Positions 23,134 to 33,438 of a stretch of DNA of 64,000 nt are shown one piece after another. The DNA is from Rapana venosa. Lineage: Eukaryota > Mollusca > Gastropoda > Neogastropoda > Muricidae. The stretch lies in the NCBI GenBank assembly GCA_028751875.1, contig CM054143.1:61030456-61094455 (forward strand), given 5' to 3'. A model generated the notes under the pieces. That model did no database searches and was not told the DNA's origin. It saw only the letters and a list, made by a program, of their open reading frames with translations. Each line of letters starts with the position of its first letter. Position 1 is the first letter of the stretch. The translations under genes and the position numbers were made by a program.

Positions 23134-23656
23134 GGCGGCATAGCTAGTGGTCAGAGTACTCCGGCTTTCCCCTAGCTAAGATTAAGCAGCGTCGAGCGTG
23201 GTTATCACTGGAGTTAACATCAGATGCAGACTCCTCAACCCCCAATAAAGTCCTTGAAAGGAGACTATAAACCAGAGGTCCTGTGTGCGAACGCAGCGCA
23301 GAACATTCTAGCGCACGCGTAAAATCACGTTCTGCTTTTCGTAAGAGTAGGCCATTGTGCCGGTGGGAACATGGCAATTACAAACCGCATATACACGGGG
23401 CTAGATGTAAAAAAGCACCACGTACTATTTCTGTCCTCGATATAAAGACAATAAGAAGCTAAATAACGGATGGGTCCGTTTGCGCGCCAGTTCACCCAGC
23501 TGTCATTGGGTACCTGCCTCTTCAGGGACAGGGAAGGTAAAGCAGCGTGGGAGAGGAGATGGGCGCCGCCCTCAATATGCTGGCTCCTTGAGAAGTTGAG
23601 GTCTCTGATGCCTCGCTCCCCTACGACCACATAGGTGATGGGACACCGTTACCTTT
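23134..23656 (+). mobile_element. SINE-3 copy 4, split by SINE-2
   Basis: Head 23,134-23,208: GGCGGCATAGCTAGTGGTC tRNA-like start, then AGCTAAGATTAAGCAGCG, TGGTTATCACTGG. It resumes at 23,468 with GATGGGTCCGTTTGCGCGCC and runs to about 23,656. The 5S similarity (AGCTAAG..AGCAG, TGGTTA..CTTGGATGGG-like) is clearest across this junction. Confidence 0.8.
23209..23466 (+). mobile_element. SINE-2 fragment nested in SINE-3 (duplication copy 2)
   Basis: Same start and end relative to SINE-3 as at 4,630-4,890, so it is one ancestral insertion. Contains the core ACTATAAACCAGAGGTCC and the end TCCTCGATATAAAG. Confidence 0.8.
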
Positions 23657-23724
23657 ACCCCCTAGGGATGCCGGGGGCCTGTCAGTGTAAATAGCAACCC
23701 CCACCTTCTGTGGAAATTCTGTGC

Positions 23725-23945
23725 TAGAAATCCCCTCTTTTCTGTCCCTCTCCTTTATTTCTGCCTTGTTCCTTTTCCTTCCTATCATCTTTCTTCTTGT
23801 CGTATTTTCTGCCGTCTTGGTCCATTCTCCTGCCTTTCTTGTTGCAGAAAGATTTAAAACATAACAGTTGTCTCTCAGGCCGAAGTCGGCGGCACTGGGT
23901 CTGACTAGTACATTCTTTTCCAGTCTGTTTTGCTGGAAGTCTTTT
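23725..23945 (+). repeat. Repeat R-B copy
   Basis: Matches 63,795-64,000 (+) and 46,060-46,270 (-): TTCTGCCTTGTTCCTTTTC, GTCTTGGTCCATTC, GCCGAAGTCGG. About 200 bp, no coding frame shared. Confidence 0.6.
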
Positions 23946-24719
23946 CACACAGAGTGGACATGAAGACTGTGTACATTTTCCAGAAGGTGGGGATGCTGTT
24001 TATACTGACAGAGCCCCTAGCCTCCCCACTGGGATGAAATTACAAAAGAATCTGTGTGCGGAATAACCAAGGCTAAATGAGTTCAAACCCGCGGACTCGT
24101 GACTCCAAGACTGTCAGAACACACACCCTGCTAGAATTATTCCCTCGGCCACTTTCAACTTATCAGTGAAAAAATGACCTTCCACAAATCCTAGAACAGG
24201 AGACAGTTTGCCTTTAGCGAACAACACCAAAACTAACTGATGACCCCACGAGCTAAACCCAACCCCGCAACTCATGACATCTTTCATCCTACACGTGTTC
24301 GGAGTCAGACAGTCAGGCAGTTGACAGACAACCTGCAGTGTTATGGACATCGGAGCAGGACTTGGTTGGCATTGGCAAATGACACTGTTGACAAAGCGAG
24401 AGGAGGGAGGAGGGCTGTTCCCGGCCTAAACTGAGGGCCTCTCTACCTCCCCCTGCTGAATCATAGCGGACCTGGGCGGAGTGGTGCAGGGCAGTCGGGT
24501 TCGATTTCATACGGCGTACTGTTCTGGTAGGGATTTGTTGACAGTGGCCGGTTAAGCCTCAGTCGTTTCTCGCTCTCTCTCTCATCTCTCATACCTCTCT
24601 CCAATCAGACATCGTTCCTCTCTCTACTCTCTACTCCTCTCTCTTCTCCTCTTCGCTCTCTCATCTCTCGACTCTCTGCTCTCTGTCATCCTGTCCGTGT
24701 GTTGCGTGTCCGCGGCGCC
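23946..24719. other. Unassigned; possible degenerate tRNA-like SINE head on the minus strand
   Basis: At about 24,080-24,095 the minus strand reads GCGGGTTTGAACTC, a good B box. The upstream minus-strand sequence could fold as a tRNA-Leu/Ser-type head, but I cannot define the element. 24,555-24,690 is CT-rich. No gene seen. Confidence 0.35.
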
Positions 24720-25020
24720 GCGCGTGTGTGTGTGTGTGTTGTGTGTGTGTTTGTGTGGTGTGTTTGTGTGTGTGTGTTGTGTTGTGTGTAGTGTTGAGCA
24801 TGATGTGTGTATGTTGTGTGTATGTATGCATATAGATGTATGTATTATGTATGTATGTATGTATGTATGATATATGTAGTGTATGTATACGTGTTTCATG
24901 TATTTGTGTATGTGTTGTATTATGTATTATGTGTATGTGCGTGTATGTATGTATGTGTATCTATGTATTTTTGTCGGTCTGTCTTGTTATATATTATTAT
25001 TATGTTGTATGTGTGCGTTT
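24720..25020. repeat. GT and TATG/GTAT repeats
   Basis: (GT)n to about 24,815, then (GTAT)n-type repeats to about 25,020. Tyr/Val/Cys-rich open frames across it are repeat translations. Confidence 0.85.
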
Positions 25021-25143
25021 GTATAATGATGTGAAACGTCCTGTAACTCATGCCAGCATGCACCTGGAGAGGGATGGGCTCGCCAGCTTCAACTTGCCCA
25101 GGAACAACTTTCTGAAACATAGTGCAGTGCTCCAACAACTCTC

Positions 25144-25217
<74 letters not shown>

Positions 25218-25773
25218 AGAAGAAGATAGAGAGAGAGAAGACAGATGACAGAGCAGAAGAGCAGACAGTAGACGAGACAGATTCTAACTTCAGCATTAAA
25301 ATGCATGATGATGTAACACTACAGCAGTCTTCAGGGGCAGAGTAAGGGACAGAGGTGGGGAGGATGGTGTGGGGTGGCGATGGGGGAGGGAGGGAACAGG
25401 GAAGTTCTGCTTTGGAACCCAAGCACAGTTCCCCATTGTTCCCATCAACAAGTGTTGCTTATTGTCCACCCGAGTCTCTCTCCCTTTGTCTCTTGTTTGA
25501 TATGCATGGTTTTTCTGTTTTTGTATTTTCGTCAGTTCACTTGTGCCAAAGGTGTTCCACCTTAAAAACCCCAACCAACAACAAAAAACAACAAACACAC
25601 AGGTGTATCCATTATTTTAGACATGATACTCGTCACACAAAATAACAAAAATAAATGACACATTCGAAAAATGGCACATCCGAAATGGCACATTGATGCA
25701 TGGCAGACGCTGTCAAATTCAAACACAGCCACTCCTCGACAGGACAGAAAGAGTGGAGGGAGAGGCTGGGGAG
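25021..25773. other. Unassigned, with a (GA)n array at 25,146-25,240
   Basis: An open frame ending at 25,345 reads HLERDGLASFNLPRNN before the (GA)n and DSNFSIKMHDD after it. No family is recognised, and the frame depends on passing through the microsatellite. I do not call it a gene. Confidence 0.4.
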
Positions 25774-26360
25774 AGGAAAGGTCACGGTGACTAGCCCCGC
25801 ACACCTCAGAAAGGAAGCGAAAGGTCACGGTGACTAGCCCCGCACACCTCAGAAGGAAGCGAAAGGTCACGGTGACTAGCCCCGCACACCCCAGAAAGGA
25901 AGCGAAAGGTCAGGTGACTAGCCCCGCACACCTCAGAAAGGAAGCGAAAGGTCAGGTGACTAGCCCCGCACACCTCAGAAAGGAAGCGAAAGGTCACGGT
26001 GACTAGCCCCGCACACCTCGGAAAGGAAGCGAAGGTCACGGATGATGGCAGGCAGCCTCGGAAGAGGGAAGCGGAGAAGGTCGGATGGACTGGCCCCGAT
26101 CACGCTCAGAAGGAAGCGCAAGGTGCACGTGATGCGGCACAACTCAGACAGGAAGGCGAAAGGTCACGGTGCTAGCCACCGCACGACCCTAGAAGGAAGC
26201 GAAAGGTCACGGAGACTAGCCCCGCACACCTCAGAAGGACAGCAAAGGTCACGTGTGGGATAGCCCCGCAACACCCAGACAGGAAGCGAAAGGTCACGTG
26301 ATACCGCACAGCTCAGCAAAGGTAGGCACAGGGTGATAGCCCGCATCCCGCAGCAAAGAA
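25774..26360. repeat. Minisatellite, about 43-bp unit, about 13 copies
   Basis: The unit begins GAAAGGTCACGGTGACTAG and continues CCCCGCACACCTCAGAAAGG AAGC. Copies are clean from 25,774 to about 26,040 and become diverged with indels to the right. Each unit contains the near-palindrome GGTCACGGTGAC. Translated frames repeat a short peptide and are not genes. Confidence 0.9.
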
Positions 26361-28150
26361 CGAAATGGCACGGCTGACGCTGGTCAGCAGGGCTGGTCAC
26401 TCTCGAGTGGACAGACCAGTCGGGTATGTGCGAGGGCGCCAGCGTGGTTCACCAGAGTGCCACATCCTTCTCAGCGACACGAGCAGACTGGCGTCGGCGA
26501 TGTGCAGGGACGTCCAGGCGGCGTACGTGTGCGTCTGCGGCAGCGCCACGTCAGGGTGACGTATCTGCTCGGCGGAACGTTCATGGCCACGTGAGGCGCA
26601 GTGAACGGCCAGAAGTCAGAGAGTAGGTGAGTCATCAGCACTCCGGCCACCGCTGCCGTGCAGCGCGAGGTTCTGCGGGAGAGTGGTATGCGGTTGCGCC
26701 GAGCGAAGGCCGTGGACGATGAGCGCAGGTTCAGGGACACGTTCCACAGATGAGCGATGGACACGGTCCAGCACAGCATGAAGGTCAGCTTAATCCCTTC
26801 CCGGCCGCCTGTGCCAGGTCGGCTAGAGTGCGACGCGACCTGTCGTTGCCGTCCCGGAAGCGGACGATCACGTTGCCAGCCGTAGAGAGATGCCACGGTC
26901 GCGACTGCAGGCGGAGCGGGTCCGACCTGGATGCCCCTGACGCATGCAGGATGTGACACCTGGAAGAAGGAAGGGCACGCAAGTAATGCAGCGTCACACC
27001 CATGGGCCAGCCTCGTGACCAGGCTCACCTGGTCGGTGGTGGCAGCCTGCCCGCTCCCCACGTCTGCGTCCACGGTGCCGCTCACTCCCACACTCAGCCG
27101 AAGAAGTGCAGGTTGCGATTGTGCAACTCAGCAGCCAGGCACAGATCAGCACCCTTCATGGCAGCGCGCGGTGACAGCGAGGCCCTCACAGCATGAACGA
27201 CGATTCACCTCCACACCGTTCAGCACTGTACGGACAGGTCGGCTGCCGTGTAGCTCAGGCTGACCGTCAGTCTGTGCAACCCATCACGCTGTCGTGCAAG
27301 GACCTCCCGTCTACCTCTGCAGGCGAGCGTCACCAGCGGCAGGCTCTTGTGGCACCAGGAGTGGCCACCTAGCGAGGCCCAGTATTAGGAGAGTCAGACC
27401 ATACCATGGCCTCCTCACAGATGGCGAGAACGTTGCCAGCGTGCCCAGCCATCCGCAGGCCGTGCACGTTATCAGCCATCAGCGACTCACATGGCGAGTT
27501 CGGGGTCTCTGTGTCAGGTGTCTGCTCCTAGCGTGCACAGTCATCCTGGCGATGCTATGGAGTGTTGCGGCTCTAACGTATAAGCTACTCACAGCAGTAA
27601 ACTCACACCCTGCGCTGCCTCTTCATTCACCTCGACTGACCTGCGCAGTCGTTGATGCCCCTACCTACCTCACTCACCATCCATTCGCCTCACGCGCCAC
27701 GCGTGGTGGTTGTGTTTTGTCTATAGTGTCGTCCTTAATAGTCGTGATTCTGATGTTGATCAGCGTGATTACTCTAAGAAGAAAGATGCTGAAGCCATGC
27801 AGTGCACGCTGCACCCAGGCGCGTCTCTCAGGATGTCGTCTCAGTTACTTGGATGTAGTGATGTCCCAGATTGCTAATCATGTCTGAAGTTGAAGAGACC
27901 AACTGGTTGTCTCTTACAGCGCTATCTAAGTCGACATCACGTGTGGGAGGCTATCTGTCTTCAAAGCGAATCCGACGTGGAGTCTGGAGATTGTTAGATG
28001 CGCTCCACGGCTTGTCAATCCACAAAGGCTCTTCCGATGTTCTTCCTGCCTCTTCTGACTCGTCGTCTGTCGTCCTCGTGGTCGTCCCTCATGCTGTAAA
28101 CACACAGGTCTTGTTAGATGCACGATGATGACTCGCTAACGGGAGAGCGT
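26361..28150. other. GC-richer unresolved stretch
   Basis: Noticeably richer in GC than its surroundings and free of the LINE/SINE families seen elsewhere. It has overlapping open frames on both strands (26,471-27,091 minus, 206 residues; 27,294-27,887 plus, 197 residues), none with a recognised domain. On the minus strand CCGACCAGGTGAGC and CTTCCTTCTTCCAGGTG look like splice signals about 70 bases apart. It could be a noisy gene fragment or a decayed repeat. Confidence 0.35.
27294..27887 (+). CDS. Hypothetical 197-residue open frame with two hydrophobic segments
   Basis: I do not recognise it. Two hydrophobic stretches are visible: LLLACTVILAMLWSVAALTY around residues 76-95 and VLSIVSSLIVVILMLISVIT around residues 141-160. 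The second is followed by the basic LRRK. This could be a membrane-protein fragment or chance hydrophobicity in a T-rich frame. The start is arbitrary and there is no supporting context. Very low confidence that it is expressed. Confidence 0.15.
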   Translation: MQGPPVYLCRRASPAAGSCGTRSGHLARPSIRRVRPYHGLLTDGENVASVPSHPQAVHVISHQRLTWRVRGLCVRCLLLACTVILAMLWSVAALTYKLLTAVNSHPALPLHSPRLTCAVVDAPTYLTHHPFASRATRGGCVLSIVSSLIVVILMLISVITLRRKMLKPCSARCTQARLSGCRLSYLDVVMSQIANHV

Positions 28151-28154
28151 AGGT

Positions 28155-28440
28155 GTCGTTGTCAGCAGGTAAACAGTCATGGAACTTTGTTTTACGAATA
28201 CAGAACTTTGCCCTAAAGACAAACACAATCACCCATCATCAGCACCTCATCATCTCTCCTTCTCTCCTCATCATTCGTCAAAGTCGTCGTCTCGTCGTCT
28301 GTCGTCATCACTCTATAATCATCATCATCATGTATCATCATCATCTCATCGTCGTGTCGACGCGTGCATCGTCGCCGCGTCGTCATCACATCATCATCAT
28401 CATATCATCAATCTCATCATCCCACCCTGCCAAGTGTACA
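28155..28440. repeat. (ATC)n-type imperfect trinucleotide tract
   Basis: CATCAT and CGTCGT repeats interspersed with other sequence from about 28,235 to 28,425. No gene. Confidence 0.7.
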
Positions 28441-28628
28441 ACCTTGTGTGTGTGTGTATGTGTGTTATACGCGTCGCGTTCGCGTGCGCGTGCGTCCGTG
28501 CGCATGTGTATGTACATTTGAATTTGTTAACATTGTTAATTGCTATTGGTTGTATGTGTAAGAATGTGTTGAATGCAAGCGCTTTGAATTGTTTTACAAG
28601 ATATAGCGCTATATAAATTCCATCTTCA

Positions 28629-28640
<12 letters not shown>
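28422..28640 (+). mobile_element. 3' UTR of the L2/CR1-like LINE (heavily 5'-truncated copy)
   Basis: Aligns with 8,535-8,782: ACCCTGCCAAGTGT, the internal (GT)n, TACATTTGAATTTGTTA, TTGTATGTGTAAGAATG, then ATATAGCGCTATATAAATTC and a trinucleotide tail. No ORF is left. Confidence 0.85.
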
Positions 28641-28725
<85 letters not shown>

Positions 28726-28797
28726 TCGTCATCGTCGTCGTCGTCGTCTTCCTCCTCCTCCTCATCGTCGTGGTCGTCGTGGTCGACATCATCGCCA
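28622..28797. repeat. (ATC)n / (GTC)n trinucleotide array
   Basis: About 175 bases of ATC then GTC repeats that grow out of the LINE 3' tail. On the minus strand it encodes about 50 Asp/Glu residues at the end of a 248-residue open frame that crosses antisense SINE sequence. Confidence 0.95.
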
Positions 28798-28897
28798 CAG
28801 GGCATGTATTGACAACAGGTCAAAGATGTATTGAAAATCCAGGAAGTCAGAATGTGGCCAGATAAATGGGAGGAGAGGGGGGGGGGGTAGGGAGGAA

Positions 28898-28960
28898 ACA
28901 GTCGCCTACGCCAAACTCTCACCAGTGTTAACCTCGTAGCTCTAGCCGAGGAATGAAGAA
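28898..28960 (+). mobile_element. SINE-4 3' fragment
   Basis: CAGTCGCCTACGCC...CAGTGTTAACCTCGTAGCTC TAGCCGAGGAATGAA matches the end of SINE-4 at 48,975-49,040. Confidence 0.6.
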
Positions 28961-29175
28961 ACAGAACATATTTATTCAGATTGAGAACATGATAAAAACA
29001 TGTAACAGCAGTGGACAGTATTGTATTGTCTGGTATCAAACTGTATTGAGCTGCGTTGCACTGCCTTGTGTGGTATTGTGTTGCCTGGTGTTGTAAAGAA
29101 TATCCAGGAAAACCTGTGATAGCCAGCAGGGTGACTGCGTGATTTGCAGTTAAAGCATCTAAACCAGTTTGACGG

Positions 29176-29508
29176 GGAAAGCCGGGTTGGTTAGAGCTTT
29201 GGCGCATTGCGCTCGGACGGGTTGTAACCCGGTTGGGGAACCTTTTTCGGGGATTCTTGGATTTTAACATCCCCCTCCACTCCCCCAAAAAATGCCTTCG
29301 GATGGGGCTATAAACCGAGGTCCCCGAGGGTGAACCCACGAAAACCCCCTTTCGCACACTTTTAAAACCCATTTTTCCGCTTTTGGGAAAAGAGTGGGCC
29401 TTGTGTCCCAGTGGGGGGGAAAATGAAAAAATTTTAAAAAACCCAACCCCGGGGGACTGGATGAAAAAAACACAGAGTTGTTTATTCCATTATCCTCGAA
29501 AAAAAGAA
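29176..29508 (+). mobile_element. SINE-2 copy, degraded consensus
   Basis: tRNA-like head GGTTGGTTAGAGC..GCGCATTGCGCTCG with B-box remnant, then AACATCCCCCTCCACTCCC, CTATAAACCGAGGTCCCC and the end ATTATCCTCGAAAAAAAG. Many positions differ from other copies by homopolymer extension, which suggests poor sequence quality. Confidence 0.75.
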
Positions 29509-31924
29509 AAAAAGAAAAAAAAAGGGGAAAAAATCATTTTAGAGGCCGGGGAACAAAAAGGGAATTCCCAAAAGAAAAAAAAAAAGGAAAGGGAAAAATA
29601 GGAACTGCAATAAAAAAAGAATTCCCAAAGGGGAGAATTCCCTTTGCAGCAGCAGAAAGCAGTGCACCCCCCCCCCCCCCCACCCCACCACCACCCAAAC
29701 CCACCACCCCAACCCCCACCAAAGAATTAAAAGAGGGAAAAGGAGGGGAGGAGGAGGAAGAGGTATTTTTACGGTCTTTTTTGTATTGTATTGTTTTGCA
29801 TTGTATTTTTTTATAGAATAGTTTTTGGTTTTAGTCGTTTCAAGTCAAGTAAAAAAAACACTGAAAATCTCCCATAAAGGGGCAATTACAATACTGCAGG
29901 CAAATTGATACGAATCAAAATCTCAAAAAGGCAAAAAAAAAGCTACTTTTATTTTGGTTTTAGGGTTAGGTTGCATAGTTTTTATGTAAAGTATGACATT
30001 TGTTTTGTTTGTATGGTATGGTATTATATTAAAATTTGTATTCGCTTGTATTTTTGAATGAAATTCCCGTGACGGGGAGTTTTGTCTGTGTGAATTTGGG
30101 GGCGGCATCTCTTCCAGGGGAGGGAGGGGGTGATGCTATAACCCTACCGTCCCCCCAAAACAATCTTTAAATTTATGCAAAAACAAAGAAAAAACCCCCC
30201 CCTTGCAACCCCCACAAGCATGCACGCCCCGCAGCACACCCCCCGCACGTACGACGTACACACGAAACGCAAAAAGGAAACCCACCAAATACAAAACATA
30301 AAATTTACACTTAGGCGCGGGCGCGCGCGCGCCCCCCACACAAAACACACACCCCCACCCCACCCCCCACACGCACCCCACGCAAGCACCCACCCACAAC
30401 ACCCCCAACAAACACACCACCCCCCACACAAAACCAAAACACCACACACACACACACGCCCCCCGCACGCACGCACAAAAAACCTCCCCGCGAAAAAAAC
30501 AAAACACACACACCCCACACCCCCGCACGCACCCCAAACAGGGCCCCCAAACACACACACACGAAAGTTTCTTCTGTCGTTTTATTTTTAAGTCGTCTAT
30601 GTGATTTTGGGGGGCCCAAAAAAATATGATATAAATTAAATCACACCCACATACACCCTCCCCCCCCCCAAAAATACCCCCCCATACCCACACAAAACCC
30701 CCCCCCCCCACCCCCCACACAACACAAAAACACACCCCCCCAACAAAACACACACACCCCCCCCCCGCGCGGCGCGCGCGCGCAGAGACCCTGAAAGGTT
30801 TGTTTTTCCGTGCCCCGCAAAAAACAACACCTGCCTTATCTCTCAGGGGAAAAATTTTTCCACACCAAAAACAACAAAAACAGCGTTCATTAACGCAAGC
30901 CCAAAGGGGGGGTTCACAATAAACAAAGCACTCCCGCATTTTCCCCGGTTTTTTCCGCCTAACCTCCACATGTCCAAAAAAAACAAAAAAAAAATTCGAA
31001 AAAGCAGTTTGTTTCCCTCCTCAAAAGGGGGTTTGCCTTTGGGGCCGGGGCCCCCAGGGCCCAACCCAAGGGGCACGGGTATGTGTCCCCCCGGGCACCC
31101 CGAAAAGGGGGTCGGAAGGCCTCTTCTGAAGGGGCACTGAAGGGGGCGGGTTTTAGTTGAGTGTTGCCCGAGGTTTTGGGGGTATTTTTTTTGTCCTGGG
31201 TTCATTTACCGTGGTGTTTTATTTAAACCCTGAAGTCCTTTTACTTTGAACTTTCCAAAACCAAAATTTCTTCACCTTCCCCCCCCCTTCCCCTTTACCT
31301 TTGCCCAATCCCAGGTTAAAGGGGGATATCATTCGGGAAAACCCCGATCTTTTCTATCACAAATCTTCACCTTCGCCCATACCTTATCAAGCCCAATCCC
31401 CAGCTAACCCCAATCACATACCCCCCCGCTCCCAAACCCCCCCCCCCCCTAAAAAATTTGGGTCCTAAAAATTCTGGGGGGCGGGGGGCAAGCCCCACTT
31501 TTTCCCCAAACGGCCCCCCATCTCTTTTCCCCGACAAACCCTTCCCACCCCCCTTATGGGCTCCCTTCCCCAAGGGGGTTCCCCAACCCCAACCCCTACC
31601 AATAAATTTTCCAAAGGAACCCACTTTAACCCAGGCTTTTAATTCCCAAACAATTTTTTTTGCTTCCCTTGAGGAGCTCCAACCAAAACTGCGCCCAACC
31701 GGGGCTCCCCCTTTTGCCCCCCCGGAAAAAATTTTGGACAAACCAAACCCCATGTTTTTCTTCTTCCCCCCACCCCCCCCCTTTCCCCCCTCCCAACAAA
31801 ATCTTGCTGCACCTTGGCAAAACCCAACGATTTTTTTTTCTTTTGCACTTCATCCAAAGGGCAAAATTCCAAACCCAAAACCGGTTTATTTTCCAAAAAA
31901 AAATTTCCCAACCCCCCACCGGGT
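29509..31924. other. Homopolymer-rich, poor-quality sequence
   Basis: Dominated by runs of C, G, A and T with CA-rich stretches (30,340-30,560 and 30,650-30,780). An imperfect 100-bp direct repeat lies at about 31,262-31,425 (TCTTCACCTTC...CCCAATCCC). Open frames of up to 277 residues here are low complexity, and none has a domain. Confidence 0.6.
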
Positions 31925-32290
31925 TCCGTCTGCACTCTTCCCGACAAAACCCAAAAAGATCGTTCGTCTGCCCCTCTTCCAGAAAATCCCAAAAGATCGT
32001 TTGTCTTCACTCTTCCAAAACAAAATTCCCCAAAGATCGTTTGTTTGCCCCTCTTCCCGCAAACCCCCCCAGATCGTTTGTTGCACTCTTCCAGGGCAAA
32101 TCCCCAAAAGATTTTTCCCCCCCCCCCCCCGTCCCGCACCCTTTTCCCGCAAATTCCCCCCAGGGTGTTCGTCTTTACTCTTCCAGAAAAAAAAATTTCC
32201 CCTAACCCCAAAATCTTCGTCTGCACTCTTCCAGACAAACCCCAACAGATCGTTCGTTGCCTTCCCGACAAAAACCCCAAAAAACGGCCG
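31925..32290. repeat. Minisatellite, about 37-40-bp unit, about 9-10 copies
   Basis: Unit about GATCGTTTGTCTGCACTCTT followed by CCAGACAAACCCCAAAA. Copies vary in length because of inflated C and A runs. The overlapping open frames on both strands (up to 308 residues) are this repeat. Confidence 0.85.
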
Positions 32291-32895
32291 GGTTTGGAAA
32301 AAACGCCTTTTCTGCTTGATGGTTTTTTCATTTAGGTATGAAAACCGTGGCGTGGGGTTTTTTTGTCCAAACATTTTTTTTTAAAAAAAACCCTTTTCTT
32401 TTTTGGGAAAAAAAAAGTGGGGGTGGGGGGGGGTTTTTGAGGAAATTTTAAAAATGTTTGGTGTGTGTGTGTTTTTGTGTGGGGTGGAATTTTGTGTGTT
32501 GTGTGTGTGTGGTGTGTGTGGGGGTTTTTTGGTGTGTGTTGTTTGGTGACCTTGTGTGTGTGTGTTGTGTTTTTGTTTTTAAAAAAAATTTTTTTTTCTT
32601 TTTAATCGAGGGTAATGGAAAAAGCCCCTTAGTGCTTTTTTTCATTAGTTCCCCCTGAGTATGCAGTTTTTTAATTTTTGTCTCAGTTTCCCCCCCGGGG
32701 GGGGTTCTTTTTTGGGGTTTTGTGTGTGTGTGTGTGTGTGTTTTTTGTAGTGCATGCCCACATTTATTAGAGAAACGGGAATTCAGATTTTAAAAGACCC
32801 GAGGGCAAGGAACAGGCAGGCAGGCAGACAGACCCGAAAAAAAGAAAACTAAAACCCACTCACTCACTCACTCACTCACTTTACTCCCCTCAAAT
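32291..32895. other. Low-complexity GT/T-rich sequence
   Basis: GT-rich 32,457-32,575 and 32,720-32,742, (CAGG)n at about 32,814-32,828, (CACT)n at about 32,860-32,880. No gene. Confidence 0.7.
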
Positions 32896-33106
32896 CACTC
32901 CCCCATATAAATTTGGAAAGAGGATATTAAACCGAAAGGCCCCGTGTTCCCAAGCAGCAGAAATCTTGCGCACACGTTAAATTTTCCCCCTTCCCCTTTT
33001 TGGGAAGATTTTTTCCCTTTGTGCCCGGGGGAAAACAGATGACAAAATTTACAAAAACCGCATAAAACCCGGGGAGAATTAAAAAAAACAAAGAGTGCTT
33101 ACTCCC
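32896..33106 (+). mobile_element. SINE-2 copy, 5' part of a split element
   Basis: Core AGGATATTAAACCGAAAGGC, TCTTGCGCACACGTTAAATT, TGCCCGGGGGAAAACAG and AAGAGTGCTTACTCCC. It stops just before the terminal CATTATCCTCGATATAAAAG, which is found at 33,439 on the far side of a SINE-1. Confidence 0.8.
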
Positions 33107-33110
33107 TTTA

Positions 33111-33360
33111 TTTATTTTTTAAATTTTTACCCCCCTTTAAATCACGAGATTTTTTCTGCGTGGGAAAATTTGGGCGCTTTTCCCCGGGAAGTGCGTCGCC
33201 ACAAAAAGCGCGACCCCATTCTTTTATTTTTGTTTTTTTTTTCTTTCATCTGTATTTGTTTCCCTATCAGAGTGGCTTTTTTCTAAGAATTTTGCCAGGG
33301 ACAACTCCCTTGTTGCCGTGGGTTCTTTTACGTGCGCTGAATAATTTTGTGCAACACACG

Positions 33361-33391
<31 letters not shown>

Positions 33392-33438
33392 TAGCGCCCA
33401 GACCACCACTCATGGTCTAATGGATGGGGGAAAAGTTT
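33111..33438 (-). mobile_element. SINE-1 copy d, inserted into SINE-2
   Basis: Minus-strand SINE-1 lacking its tRNA head. It ends at AAAAGTTT (33,431-33,438), where the SINE-2 terminus resumes. It contains the CTATCAGAGTGGC and CGTCTCATCCGAAAGACTAG complement segments seen in all copies. Confidence 0.8.

Larger units (their letters stand above)
21901..23656 (+). repeat. Direct duplication copy 2 (site without the LINE)
   Basis: Order: SINE-1 (-), unique segment, CA tract, short flank, SINE-3 containing a SINE-2 fragment. This is the order found at 1-1,112 plus 4,352-4,956, but with no I-like LINE between CA tract and flank. It could be a segmental duplication, a composite repeat, or uncollapsed haplotypes placed on one scaffold. 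Confidence 0.8.

Noticed and set aside
24836..25345. 169-residue frame with an Arg/Glu coiled-coil-like middle
   Set aside because: The ER repeat is (GA)n and the first part is a GTAT repeat; only about 60 residues are non-repetitive and they match nothing I know.
26471..27091. G-protein-coupled receptor fragment on the minus strand
   Set aside because: Some hydrophobic residues (HLLSDFWPF) recall a transmembrane helix, but no ordered set of receptor motifs could be found; frames are broken and quality is uncertain.
28626..29372. 248-residue minus-strand open frame ending in about 50 Asp/Glu
   Set aside because: It crosses antisense SINE-2, a SINE-4 fragment and the trinucleotide array next to a LINE tail. 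The acidic tract is the translated (ATC/GTC)n. Not a gene.
30136..30969. 277-residue minus-strand Cys/Gly/Val-rich open frame
   Set aside because: GT/GGG-rich low complexity with overlapping frames of the same type; no domain.
31458..32384. 308-residue plus-strand and 230-residue minus-strand open frames
   Set aside because: They cover a 37-40-bp minisatellite in homopolymer-rich, poor-quality sequence; Pro/Phe/Lys bias reflects C and A runs.
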